DNA of 64,000 nucleotides, taken from assembly GCF_003148845.1 (NCBI RefSeq), contig NZ_QGHA01000001.1, forward strand, positions 1,184,092-1,248,091. The letters run 5' to 3'. Under the pieces are notes generated by a model, which saw only the letters and a list, made by a program, of their open reading frames with translations, was not told the origin of the DNA and searched no databases. The translations under genes were made by a program, and so were the position numbers. This DNA comes from Mucilaginibacter oryzae (GTDB lineage: Bacteria > Bacteroidota > Bacteroidia > Sphingobacteriales > Sphingobacteriaceae). Positions 28,576 to 35,105 of the stretch are shown here, piece by piece. Within the stretch, counting starts at the first letter, position 1, and every line of letters begins with the position of its first letter.

Positions 28576-28902
28576 ATGTGCGAAACGAAGATACTTAGTA
28601 AAAAAGGCGCTGCAGTGATAAGCAGGTGTGCCGAATGCCGTTGTATATTTATATGGCACCATAACCTCATCCTAAGTTTTACGCCGGGCCAGTTTATCCA
28701 GTTTAAAAACTTCACGGTCGATCTTGAATTTGGTGATCATTCGTTTCCTTTTCCCGACGGACAGGAACGCGTGGTAATGCGTACCCCGGTTAACGATATC
28801 CAGCTTACCTTTACCAGCGATGAATGGGACGATTTTCATGCCGCCATGGACGAAGCGGCCTACATGTACGAAATTTACATGCTGGTTGACGGCGACCGTT
28901 AA
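28576..28902 (+). CDS. Conserved small protein, DUF6686-like
   Basis: A 108-residue soluble protein. It has a Cys pair (RCAECRCIF), then LSFTPGQFIQFKNF and a C-terminal acidic helix TSDEWDDFHAAMDEAAYMYE. The Cys-x-x-Cys followed by a single short domain resembles proteins I recall as DUF6686, common near AraC-type regulators and metal genes in Bacteroidota; this match is from memory. The ATG at 28576 is preferred to an upstream in-frame ATG at 28468 because the extra residues look like translated intergenic DNA. It is 47 bases upstream of the AraC gene. Confidence 0.65.
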   Translation: MCETKILSKKGAAVISRCAECRCIFIWHHNLILSFTPGQFIQFKNFTVDLEFGDHSFPFPDGQERVVMRTPVNDIQLTFTSDEWDDFHAAMDEAAYMYEIYMLVDGDR

Positions 28903-28949
28903 TTTTAGCTACCGGTTAAGATTTATCACCACAACAAAAAATACCCCTG

Positions 28950-29801
28950 ATGAAAGATATCCCCGTACATCAATTAATTGAACGCTCAAGCTCGGGCCTT
29001 GAAATCAGCTACTTTACCCTCGGCGACCGGCCTAAAGAGAAAGAGCCGCTGGGTGCGCACCGCGACGATCATTACCTGTTTTTTTTGGTTGAAGCGGGGT
29101 CGGCCTCATTGATGATAGATTTTCACGAAATCCGGTTCAGCGAAGGATCCTTATACTATATTTTGCCGGGCCAGGTACACCACCGTATCCGCAATGAGGT
29201 TGCCGGCGGCTGGTTTGTAGCGTTAGATACCCAGCACATTCCGCCTGGCTATCGCGCCGTATTTGAGAACCAGTTGTTACTGCAGCAACCCTGCCAGCTA
29301 AGCAACTGCGAATTGAACCAGTACCAACAACTGCTCCACCTGATTAGTGAAAAGCATGCCGAAAGCACGCAGAACCCATTTTATGCGCCAGTTTTGCAAT
29401 CGCTGCTACAATCGTTCACCGGCATGGTGGCTGCCAACTTCAGCAAGGTACACAACCCCGAAATGCAGTTGTCGCGCCCCGGGCAAATCTCGCTGATGTT
29501 TAAAAAATTGCTGATGGAGCAGGTGCGTGTTATCAAAAGCCCCTCCGCCTACGCGGCGCTACTCAATGTATCAGAAACGTACCTGAACGAGGTTTTGAAA
29601 AAGACCACGGGTTTCCCCGTGAGCTACTGGATTACGCAGGAGGTGATGCTGGAAGCCAAGCGGCTTTTGTTTTACAGCGATTTAAATGTAAAGGAAATTG
29701 CCCACACGCTGGGTTATGATGACCATACTTATTTTTCGAGGTTGTTTAAAAAGTCGGCGGCTGTAACGCCTTTAACATTCAGAGATAACAGCCGTAAATA
29801 A
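28950..29801 (+). CDS. AraC-family transcriptional regulator
   Basis: DNA-binding regulator of 283 residues. The N-terminal half is a cupin-like sensing domain (HRDDHYLFFLVEAGSASLMID, LPGQVHHRI) and the C-terminal 100 residues form the double helix-turn-helix: AALLNVSETYLNEVLKKTTG followed by NVKEIAHTLGYDDHTYFSRL and the closing TPLTFR. It lies between a DUF6686-like gene and the siderophore-interacting protein gene, all on the plus strand. A role in controlling the iron uptake genes is inference. Confidence 0.92.
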   Translation: MKDIPVHQLIERSSSGLEISYFTLGDRPKEKEPLGAHRDDHYLFFLVEAGSASLMIDFHEIRFSEGSLYYILPGQVHHRIRNEVAGGWFVALDTQHIPPGYRAVFENQLLLQQPCQLSNCELNQYQQLLHLISEKHAESTQNPFYAPVLQSLLQSFTGMVAANFSKVHNPEMQLSRPGQISLMFKKLLMEQVRVIKSPSAYAALLNVSETYLNEVLKKTTGFPVSYWITQEVMLEAKRLLFYSDLNVKEIAHTLGYDDHTYFSRLFKKSAAVTPLTFRDNSRK

Positions 29802-29877
29802 TCCAACCATTACCGCAATCAATCTATTTCAGCACAGCTATATACACCGTTTCTTTGTAATATAAATTTAATATTAC

Positions 29878-30591
29878 ATGGAAACATCCACTTTAAATAA
29901 ACTGAAAAGAAGGGCTGGTAACCTGTTGGAAAACCAGATTTTGCAAAGCGGCCGTGTGCTGGAAGTAAGGCGATGGCAGCCATCAACCATGATAGAAGTT
30001 GATTTGCACCTGCCGCAGGCTAATATGCACACCTGGCATGAAGTGCCTTATATCAAGGTGAAGGTTGATAACTTTACCTATCGCGATTATACCCCTGCCG
30101 GCTGGGATGCCGATACCAGTACCTGCACACTTTATATCGACGCCGCACACAAAGGCCCCGGCAGCCAATGGGCCAGGCAACTTAAAACCGGCGATACGAT
30201 GCGCTATATAAAAATCGGTTCTACCCGGCATGTCCCGGCAAGCACACCCGCCATTATAGGCCTTGGCGACGAAAGCAGTATGGGGCATTTGCTGGCCCTG
30301 CAACAAATGGTATTACCGTTAACGCGTTTTTCGGGCGCCATTATTATGGCTAACGATGACCACCGGGAATTATTCGGTCAGTATTTTAAATCGCCCATAA
30401 AACCCATCGACCGCAGGGATGCTTTTGGTCATCACAGCCTCATCCGCTGGGTGATGGAACAACACTACAACCTTGAACATTCGGTATTTTACCTTGCCGG
30501 TAACCATACCATGGTTAGCGAGTTGCGTAAGCTGTTAAAACTACAGGGCTATAGCTCAAACCAGATCAGGGCGCAGGGCTTTTGGTCATGA
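29878..30591 (+). CDS. Siderophore-interacting flavoprotein (ViuB-like)
   Basis: Predicted cytoplasmic FAD/NAD(P)H-dependent ferric-siderophore reductase that frees iron from imported chelates. The FAD-binding motif appears as Arg69-Asp-Tyr-Thr-Pro-Ala, close to the RxYTxR consensus, followed by YIDAAHKGPGSQWARQLK, which carries the conserved pyrophosphate loop. The SIP C-terminal NAD domain shows IIGLGDESSMGHLLAL and VFYLAGNHTMVSELRKLLK. Length 237 matches the short SIP members. The second Arg of the FAD motif is replaced, which might affect affinity. It ends the presumed cassette; repeat DNA follows. Confidence 0.88.
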   Translation: METSTLNKLKRRAGNLLENQILQSGRVLEVRRWQPSTMIEVDLHLPQANMHTWHEVPYIKVKVDNFTYRDYTPAGWDADTSTCTLYIDAAHKGPGSQWARQLKTGDTMRYIKIGSTRHVPASTPAIIGLGDESSMGHLLALQQMVLPLTRFSGAIIMANDDHRELFGQYFKSPIKPIDRRDAFGHHSLIRWVMEQHYNLEHSVFYLAGNHTMVSELRKLLKLQGYSSNQIRAQGFWS

Positions 30592-30667
30592 CTAAAACTT
30601 TGACAACGCTAATTCATCCTAAAGGGGCCGGTTTTATTTGCGCTATTGGGAGCCTTCCCTGCCCGGA

Positions 30668-31139
30668 TATAGCCGTCAACTTAAGCAAAAAACGACGGCA
30701 TTGTGCGATTCCCCTCTTGAGAGCATAGCCGTTAACTTAAGCTGCCGTATGCAAATTTTCCAATGCGCCGTTAGGCGCTACCCGTTTGTAGGATAAATAT
30801 AAAAGGGCATTTTGCCTCGTAGAGGCTACCCCCTATAAACCATGCCTATAAATGTCCTAAAGAGGGGTAGCCTCTACGAGGCAAAAGACTGTCTGCCTGT
30901 ATCTTCTACAAACAGGTATCCCCCGCGGGGAATCTAAGCACAGTAGTTCATAGGGCATGAATCATACCTTTCTCCTCAACTTTTGAATGGCTTTTGTCCT
31001 TAAGTTAACGGCTATGCTCTTAAGAGGGTGTGTTATTCTGCGCGAGGCCTATCGCTCGCATCCCCCCCTGCTTTCGCCTTTTTCCGTCGCACCTATTCTC
31101 GAGGGGGATTTTAAAAGCTTGATTCCTTAATTTAACGGC
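30668..31139. repeat. Repeat family B copy, interrupted by element A
   Basis: The left end has AGCCGTCAACTTAAG, then TTGTGCGATTCCCCTCTT; the right part resumes with GGTGTGTTATTCTG, then CCTGCTTTCGCC, GGGGGATTTTAAAAG, CTTGATTC and a degenerate AATTTAACGGC end. This order matches the uninterrupted copy at 63260-63439. The break is exactly at the CCCCTCTTGAGAGGGG palindrome, where element A sits. Confidence 0.8.
30724..31016 (-). mobile_element. Element A copy 1, MITE-like, nested in family B
   Basis: A 293-base non-coding element with 18-bp terminal inverted repeats CATAGCCGTTAACTTAAG. It is bounded by the 10-base direct repeats CTCTTGAGAG (30714-30723) and CTCTTAAGAG (31017-31026), one mismatch. 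Inside is a perfect 23-bp inverted repeat (30810-30832 with 30864-30886) containing GCCTCGTAGAGGCTACC. It is in reverse orientation relative to the copy at 57925. No transposase reading frame is present, so it would need one supplied from elsewhere. Confidence 0.8.
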
Positions 31140-31349
31140 GCGCCGCGCCGAGGCAACATTTGGACGGACTTTCACCTCATCTTACCCCCATACTAAAAAA
31201 CTTTACCGATACTTCCCCGTTTCCAACAGCATTTCTCCGATGTTTTAACCCCGTTTACCGGAAGTTGGAGCCCGTTTACCTAATAACCCTAACGGCAGGG
31301 TGCTATTTGTATGCAATTTTGGATCACTAAACAACAACAATTAAATGCC

Positions 31350-31448
31350 ATGAAAACTTTACTTGCAGTACAAATAATCCATTTGATAGTGAAAGCCGCC
31401 GAACACGCGGTAACTATAGCCCACTCAATTGGTCATCTTATTAAATAA
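31350..31448 (+). CDS. Possible 32-residue peptide
   Basis: A short frame begins with ATG after a purine-rich AACAACAACAATTAA leader and encodes a mostly helical, hydrophobic peptide (MKTLLAVQIIHLIVKAAEHA, then VTIAHSIGHLIK) with four His. It could be an amphipathic helix. It is too short to judge by composition alone, and no relative is known to me. Confidence 0.3.
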   Translation: MKTLLAVQIIHLIVKAAEHAVTIAHSIGHLIK

Positions 31449-31533
31449 GCTCCGGCACCCCCGATGGAGCCGTTATTTCATCTTTGTTAAATCAATAATA
31501 TCCCCGCAGTGTTATCTGAAAAAGAATGAACAT

Positions 31534-31743
31534 ATGAAAAAGGGAGATGAAGTAACCTGGAAATGGGGAAAATCAGAGGCTGAAGGCAAGGTGGTTAAAA
31601 AACATACCGAACCGGTAAGCAAAACCATAAAAGGGGCAAAGGTTAAACGCAACGCCGACAAAAATGAGCCGGCTTACGAAATTGAGCAGGATAACGGCAA
31701 TAAAGTGCTGAAATCAGAAAGCGAGTTAAGCCCCGCCCGCTAA
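31534..31743 (+). CDS. DUF2945-like small protein
   Basis: A 69-residue basic protein: MKKGDEVTWKWGKSEAEGKV, then VKKHTEPVSKTIKGAKVKRN and a final DNGNKVLKSESELSPA. This is the pattern of DUF2945, also named hypervirulence-associated TUDOR domain, a small SH3-like fold. The GDEVTWKWG opening is the clearest signature. ATG 31534 is chosen since the in-frame upstream extension crosses the preceding short peptide region. It is a single-gene unit followed by a hairpin. The molecular role of the family is not established. Confidence 0.8.
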   Translation: MKKGDEVTWKWGKSEAEGKVVKKHTEPVSKTIKGAKVKRNADKNEPAYEIEQDNGNKVLKSESELSPAR

Positions 31744-31777
31744 CCCCCTAAAGGGAGAATACTTGCGCAAAGTAACT

Positions 31778-31807
31778 AAGCCCGGAGATTATGCTTCCGG
31801 GCTTTTT
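31778..31807 (+). terminator. Terminator of the DUF2945-like gene
   Basis: AAGCCCGGA pairs with TCCGGGCTT, and the stem is followed by TTTTC. It lies 35 bases after the stop. Confidence 0.8.
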
Positions 31808-32039
31808 CATTTCAGCAAAGTTAAACTGAAAACATGTTCAAAACTTAACCCCAATCTTTGCGACTTAGCGCCTTCGCGTGCCCAAACAATCAGAAAGAAA
31901 GGCTATCATACTGCGCATTTCCGGGCCTTTTCCTGCTTAAACCGCAACCAGGACAGCCTAAACGTACATTCACCGTAAAAATTATGCAACTCGCCGAAAA
32001 ACTCATGGTTATTTCATTAACGAAATGCATTTTTACGTT

Positions 32040-32804
32040 ATGGCAAAACAACCCATTATCACTGTAAATAACCTGGTAAAAAATTACGGCGATTTTGCCG
32101 CCGTTAAAGGCATCAGTTTTGAAGTTTATGAGGGCGAAATCTTCGGTTTACTTGGCCCTAACGGCGCCGGAAAAACCACCACCCTCGAAATTATCGAAAC
32201 CCTTCGCGATAAAACCTCGGGCAGCATTATTGTTGATGGTTTTGATATTGAAACAGATGCTAATCAAATAAAAAAACGTATCGGCGTGCAATTGCAGGCA
32301 GCCGGGTATTACCCTAACCTTAACCTGTCCGAACTGATCGTACTGTTTTCCGGTCTCTACGGTATTGATAAAACCCCTGCGGAAATGCTGGAGAAAGTGG
32401 CGCTGACAGATAAGGCTAAAGCCAAATATAAAGACCTATCGGGCGGTCAGAAACAACGCTTTTCTATCGCTACCACGCTTATCAACAACCCGAGGATAAT
32501 TTTTTTAGATGAGCCTACAACCGGCCTCGACCCACAGGCCCGCCGTAACCTCTGGGACCTGATCCGTGAGATTCGCGACCAGGGAACAACAGTGGTAATT
32601 ACCACCCACTATATGGACGAAGCCGAAGTACTGTGCGACCGCGTAGCTTTTGTTGACGGCGGCCATATTATCGGCATCGATACCCCCGATCATTTTATTG
32701 ACCAACTGGTTGCCTCTGGCTTTGAGCGCAAAAAACAGGTAAAACTGGCCAACCTGGAGGATGTATTTATTAACCTCACCGGAAAGGAATGGCGGGAAGG
32801 GTAA
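32040..32804 (+). CDS. ABC transporter ATP-binding protein
   Basis: ATPase subunit of an ABC-2 type exporter. In 254 residues it has Walker A GPNGAGKT (39-46), the signature LSGGQKQRF, Walker B IIFLDEPTTGLDPQ and the switch His in TTHYMDEAE. The C-terminal extension is short (VKLANLEDVFINLTGKEWRE), as in the NatA/DrrA-type exporters. ATG 32040 gives MAKQPIITVNNLVKNYG; the upstream in-frame ATG is less likely. The permease gene starts 117 bases downstream and the two probably form a full transporter. The substrate cannot be told. Confidence 0.92.
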   Translation: MAKQPIITVNNLVKNYGDFAAVKGISFEVYEGEIFGLLGPNGAGKTTTLEIIETLRDKTSGSIIVDGFDIETDANQIKKRIGVQLQAAGYYPNLNLSELIVLFSGLYGIDKTPAEMLEKVALTDKAKAKYKDLSGGQKQRFSIATTLINNPRIIFLDEPTTGLDPQARRNLWDLIREIRDQGTTVVITTHYMDEAEVLCDRVAFVDGGHIIGIDTPDHFIDQLVASGFERKKQVKLANLEDVFINLTGKEWREG

Positions 32805-32921
32805 GCCCCCGGCCTCCTGAATGGGGAGGGAGTATACAGTTTTTAGTTGCAGTTAGCACGCTGAAAATGTCCCAATGACCTAATGACTCAATGACGCCCA
32901 AAGGCAAATGATTTAAACAAA

Positions 32922-34046
32922 ATGAACCCAAAATATAGCAATACAAAAGCAACACTCGCCATTGCCAGAGCCAGTTTCCGGTCGATATTACGCAGCCCCT
33001 CGGCGGTTGTGTTTACGCTGGCGTTCCCGTTAATATTCATCATCGTTTTTGCCAATATTGGCGGCGGCGGTATGAAAATAGATGTCGGGGTAGCCAAGGG
33101 TAGCGATACCTCATCAAAAAACCCGGTTTACATGGCCCTGAAAAAAAACAAGATCATGAACCTCATCACCGATCAAACGGCTGATGAGATGAGCAAAAAC
33201 CTGGCTAAGGGTAATATCGACGCCATTCTTGACCTGAAACCATTTGCGCCGCCCGCTGCCATGACCGTGCATGTACAATACAGCGAGGCTTCGGGCGATA
33301 AGGGCAGTGTATTAAAATCGGCCCTGAATAATATTTTTTACAGGATCCAATCAGAAGAACTTGCCCGGATCCAATCTTACACCAACACGCAAATACCTAA
33401 AATAATCGACCTGAAGGAAGAAACCATCAGCGGCAGGCCTTACAAATACATCGATTTCATATTGCCCGGCCAGTTGGGCTTTTCGTTATTAAGCAGCGGC
33501 GTTTTTGGTACCGCCTTCGTATTTCTGAGCCTGCGTTTAACCCTGGTTATCAAGCGATTTTTCGCTACACCCGTAAAACGCTACAGCATTGTTTTGGGCG
33601 AGGCTATTGCAAGGCTTACTTTTTCATTACTGGGCGCGCTGTTTATCATTTTAGTTGGCCATTACTTGTTTGGCTTTACGCTGATACACGGGGTAACTAC
33701 CGTGTTGAATATGCTGGTGCTCTCGGCTATCGGGTTAATTATATTTATGGGCTTCGGCTTTACCATATCGGGCCTGGCTAAAAACGAGAGCTCGGTTCCG
33801 CCGCTTTCAAATATCATTACCCTGCCGCAATTTTTGTTGTCGGGTACTTTCTTTTCTATAACGGCTTTCCCTAAATGGTTACAATATATCAGCAGGGTTT
33901 TACCCTTAACGCACTTAAACGATGCCATGCGCAAAGTAGCCTTTGAAGGGGCCGGCCTCGGTGATGTAACGCACCAGTTACTGATACTTTTAGCCTGGTT
34001 TATTGGCGTATACGCTGTTGCCGTTAAAACCTTTAAGTGGGAATAG
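32922..34046 (+). CDS. ABC-2 type transporter permease
   Basis: Membrane subunit of the exporter encoded with the preceding ATPase gene. The 374-residue protein has one N-terminal helix (AVVFTLAFPLIFIIVFANI), a long periplasmic loop of about 150 residues, then five C-terminal helices, with the ABC-2 signature region LPQFLLSGTFFSITAFPKW and VLPLTHLNDAMRK. This single-span-plus-five arrangement is that of the YhgE/DrrB-like ABC-2 family. An antibiotic, lipid or peptide could be exported; nothing in the sequence decides. Confidence 0.9.
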   Translation: MNPKYSNTKATLAIARASFRSILRSPSAVVFTLAFPLIFIIVFANIGGGGMKIDVGVAKGSDTSSKNPVYMALKKNKIMNLITDQTADEMSKNLAKGNIDAILDLKPFAPPAAMTVHVQYSEASGDKGSVLKSALNNIFYRIQSEELARIQSYTNTQIPKIIDLKEETISGRPYKYIDFILPGQLGFSLLSSGVFGTAFVFLSLRLTLVIKRFFATPVKRYSIVLGEAIARLTFSLLGALFIILVGHYLFGFTLIHGVTTVLNMLVLSAIGLIIFMGFGFTISGLAKNESSVPPLSNIITLPQFLLSGTFFSITAFPKWLQYISRVLPLTHLNDAMRKVAFEGAGLGDVTHQLLILLAWFIGVYAVAVKTFKWE

Positions 34047-34052
34047 CGTATT

Positions 34053-34085
34053 GATTTCGGATATCGGATGTTCGGTTTCGGATTT
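34053..34085. repeat. TTTCGGAT words
   Basis: Reiterated TTTCGGAT-like words directly after the permease stop, the same word as at 1-145 but only in one orientation. Confidence 0.5.
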
Positions 34086-34127
34086 ATTTTTTTATTGATT
34101 ATCGTCACAACATATCAATGATTTCAT

Positions 34128-34181
34128 TTTAAATTAATGTTAATAAAATGCAATTTTGCAACTTATTAACATTAATTTAAA
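34128..34181. promoter_or_regulatory. Perfect 19-bp inverted repeat abutting a start codon
   Basis: TTTAAATTAATGTTAATAA (34128-34146) is exactly reverse-complementary to 34163-34181, with a 16-base spacer that contains CAATTTTG, a near-match to the TAnnTTTG promoter box. The right arm ends at the base before the GTG start of the DUF2490 gene. It could be an operator or an mRNA structure hiding the start. Confidence 0.55.
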
Positions 34182-34904
34182 GTGTCCAGATTTTTACGTT
34201 CCTTATTTCTTTTAGTATTTATTTCATCAGCTGCATGGGCTCAGGATTCGAAAGTAGGCACCTGGGGAATTGCCACAGTGGTTTTACCAGGAGATAGCGC
34301 ACACAAATGGGGCGGCTACACCGAGTTTCAAACCCGCACCAATAACGTTTTCAGCCAGTTTCAATATTTTGAAATAAAAGGCGGCATAAGCTACGATATC
34401 GATAAAAATTTTACCGCGCTGCTGGGCACAGGCCGTTACACCACTTATGATTATATGGACGTAGGCAAAGGCCCAACTATTACCGAAACCCGCTTTTGGG
34501 AACAGATTACCAGCAACCAGTTTCTTTACCGTTTAAAGCTGGAACATAGGTACCGGGTTGAACAACGCTGGGTTAACGGCGATTACCGCAACCGTTTCCG
34601 GTACAGGCTTAATGTCTTTGTTCCGTTTAACAACACCAAAATAGTAGCCAAAACATGGTTCCTTTCGGTTTTTGATGAGGTTTTCCTAAACAATAAAGTC
34701 CCTAATTTTGAGCGTAACCGCGTGTCGGCGGCTTTGGGCTACCAGTTTGATAAATCGTTGATTTTGCAGGCGGGCTGGATCAATCAATACAATTATTCGG
34801 CCACCGCCAAAAGCGATAAGAATAATATTATGCTGATCCTGATGTACCGCATCCAGCGCAAAAATGCGATACAGCGCGAGCATGTACCTACAACAAGCGA
34901 TTAA
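34182..34904 (+). CDS. DUF2490 outer-membrane protein
   Basis: A 240-residue secreted protein: signal peptide with FLRSLFLLVFISSAAWAQ, then a beta-barrel-like sequence with alternating aromatic strands (GGYTEFQTRTNNVFSQFQYF, EHRYRVEQRWVNGDYRNRFR, KTWFLSVFDEVF, LQAGWINQYNYS). These blocks define DUF2490, a family of unknown function that probably forms a small outer-membrane barrel. The start is a GTG placed immediately after a perfect inverted repeat, and no ATG is available near the signal peptide. Downstream lies a truncated repeat element. Confidence 0.82.
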   Translation: MSRFLRSLFLLVFISSAAWAQDSKVGTWGIATVVLPGDSAHKWGGYTEFQTRTNNVFSQFQYFEIKGGISYDIDKNFTALLGTGRYTTYDYMDVGKGPTITETRFWEQITSNQFLYRLKLEHRYRVEQRWVNGDYRNRFRYRLNVFVPFNNTKIVAKTWFLSVFDEVFLNNKVPNFERNRVSAALGYQFDKSLILQAGWINQYNYSATAKSDKNNIMLILMYRIQRKNAIQREHVPTTSD

Positions 34905-34932
34905 CAGTGGATCGCACCATTTTACTCCCTAA

Positions 34933-35073
34933 GAACTACTGTGCTTAGATTCCCCGTAGGGGATACCTGTTTGTAGACGAGGCAAAGGGTCCTTTTATCT
35001 TTATCCTATAAATGGGTAGCGCCTAACGGCGCATCGAAAAATTTGCATACGGCAGCTTACGTTAACGGCTATG
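34933..35073 (+). repeat. Element A copy 3, truncated and internally deleted
   Basis: From TACTGTGCTTAGATTCCCC to TTAACGGCTATG it follows the copy at 57925-58213. It lacks the left terminal repeat and, between TGTTTGTAGA and ACGAGGCAAAGGG, about 90 bases comprising the first arm and loop of the inner palindrome. The right terminal repeat remains (TTACGTTAACGGCTATG, one change). Confidence 0.75.
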
Positions 35074-35105
35074 TTGGTAACGCTGACTTAGCCGATTTGC
35101 CCGGA

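Noticed and set aside
30724..31016. Element A as a structured small RNA gene rather than a mobile element
   Set aside because: The inner hairpin is impressive, but the terminal inverted repeats, direct flanks and the empty site at 63.3 kb are better explained by transposition. An RNA role is not excluded.
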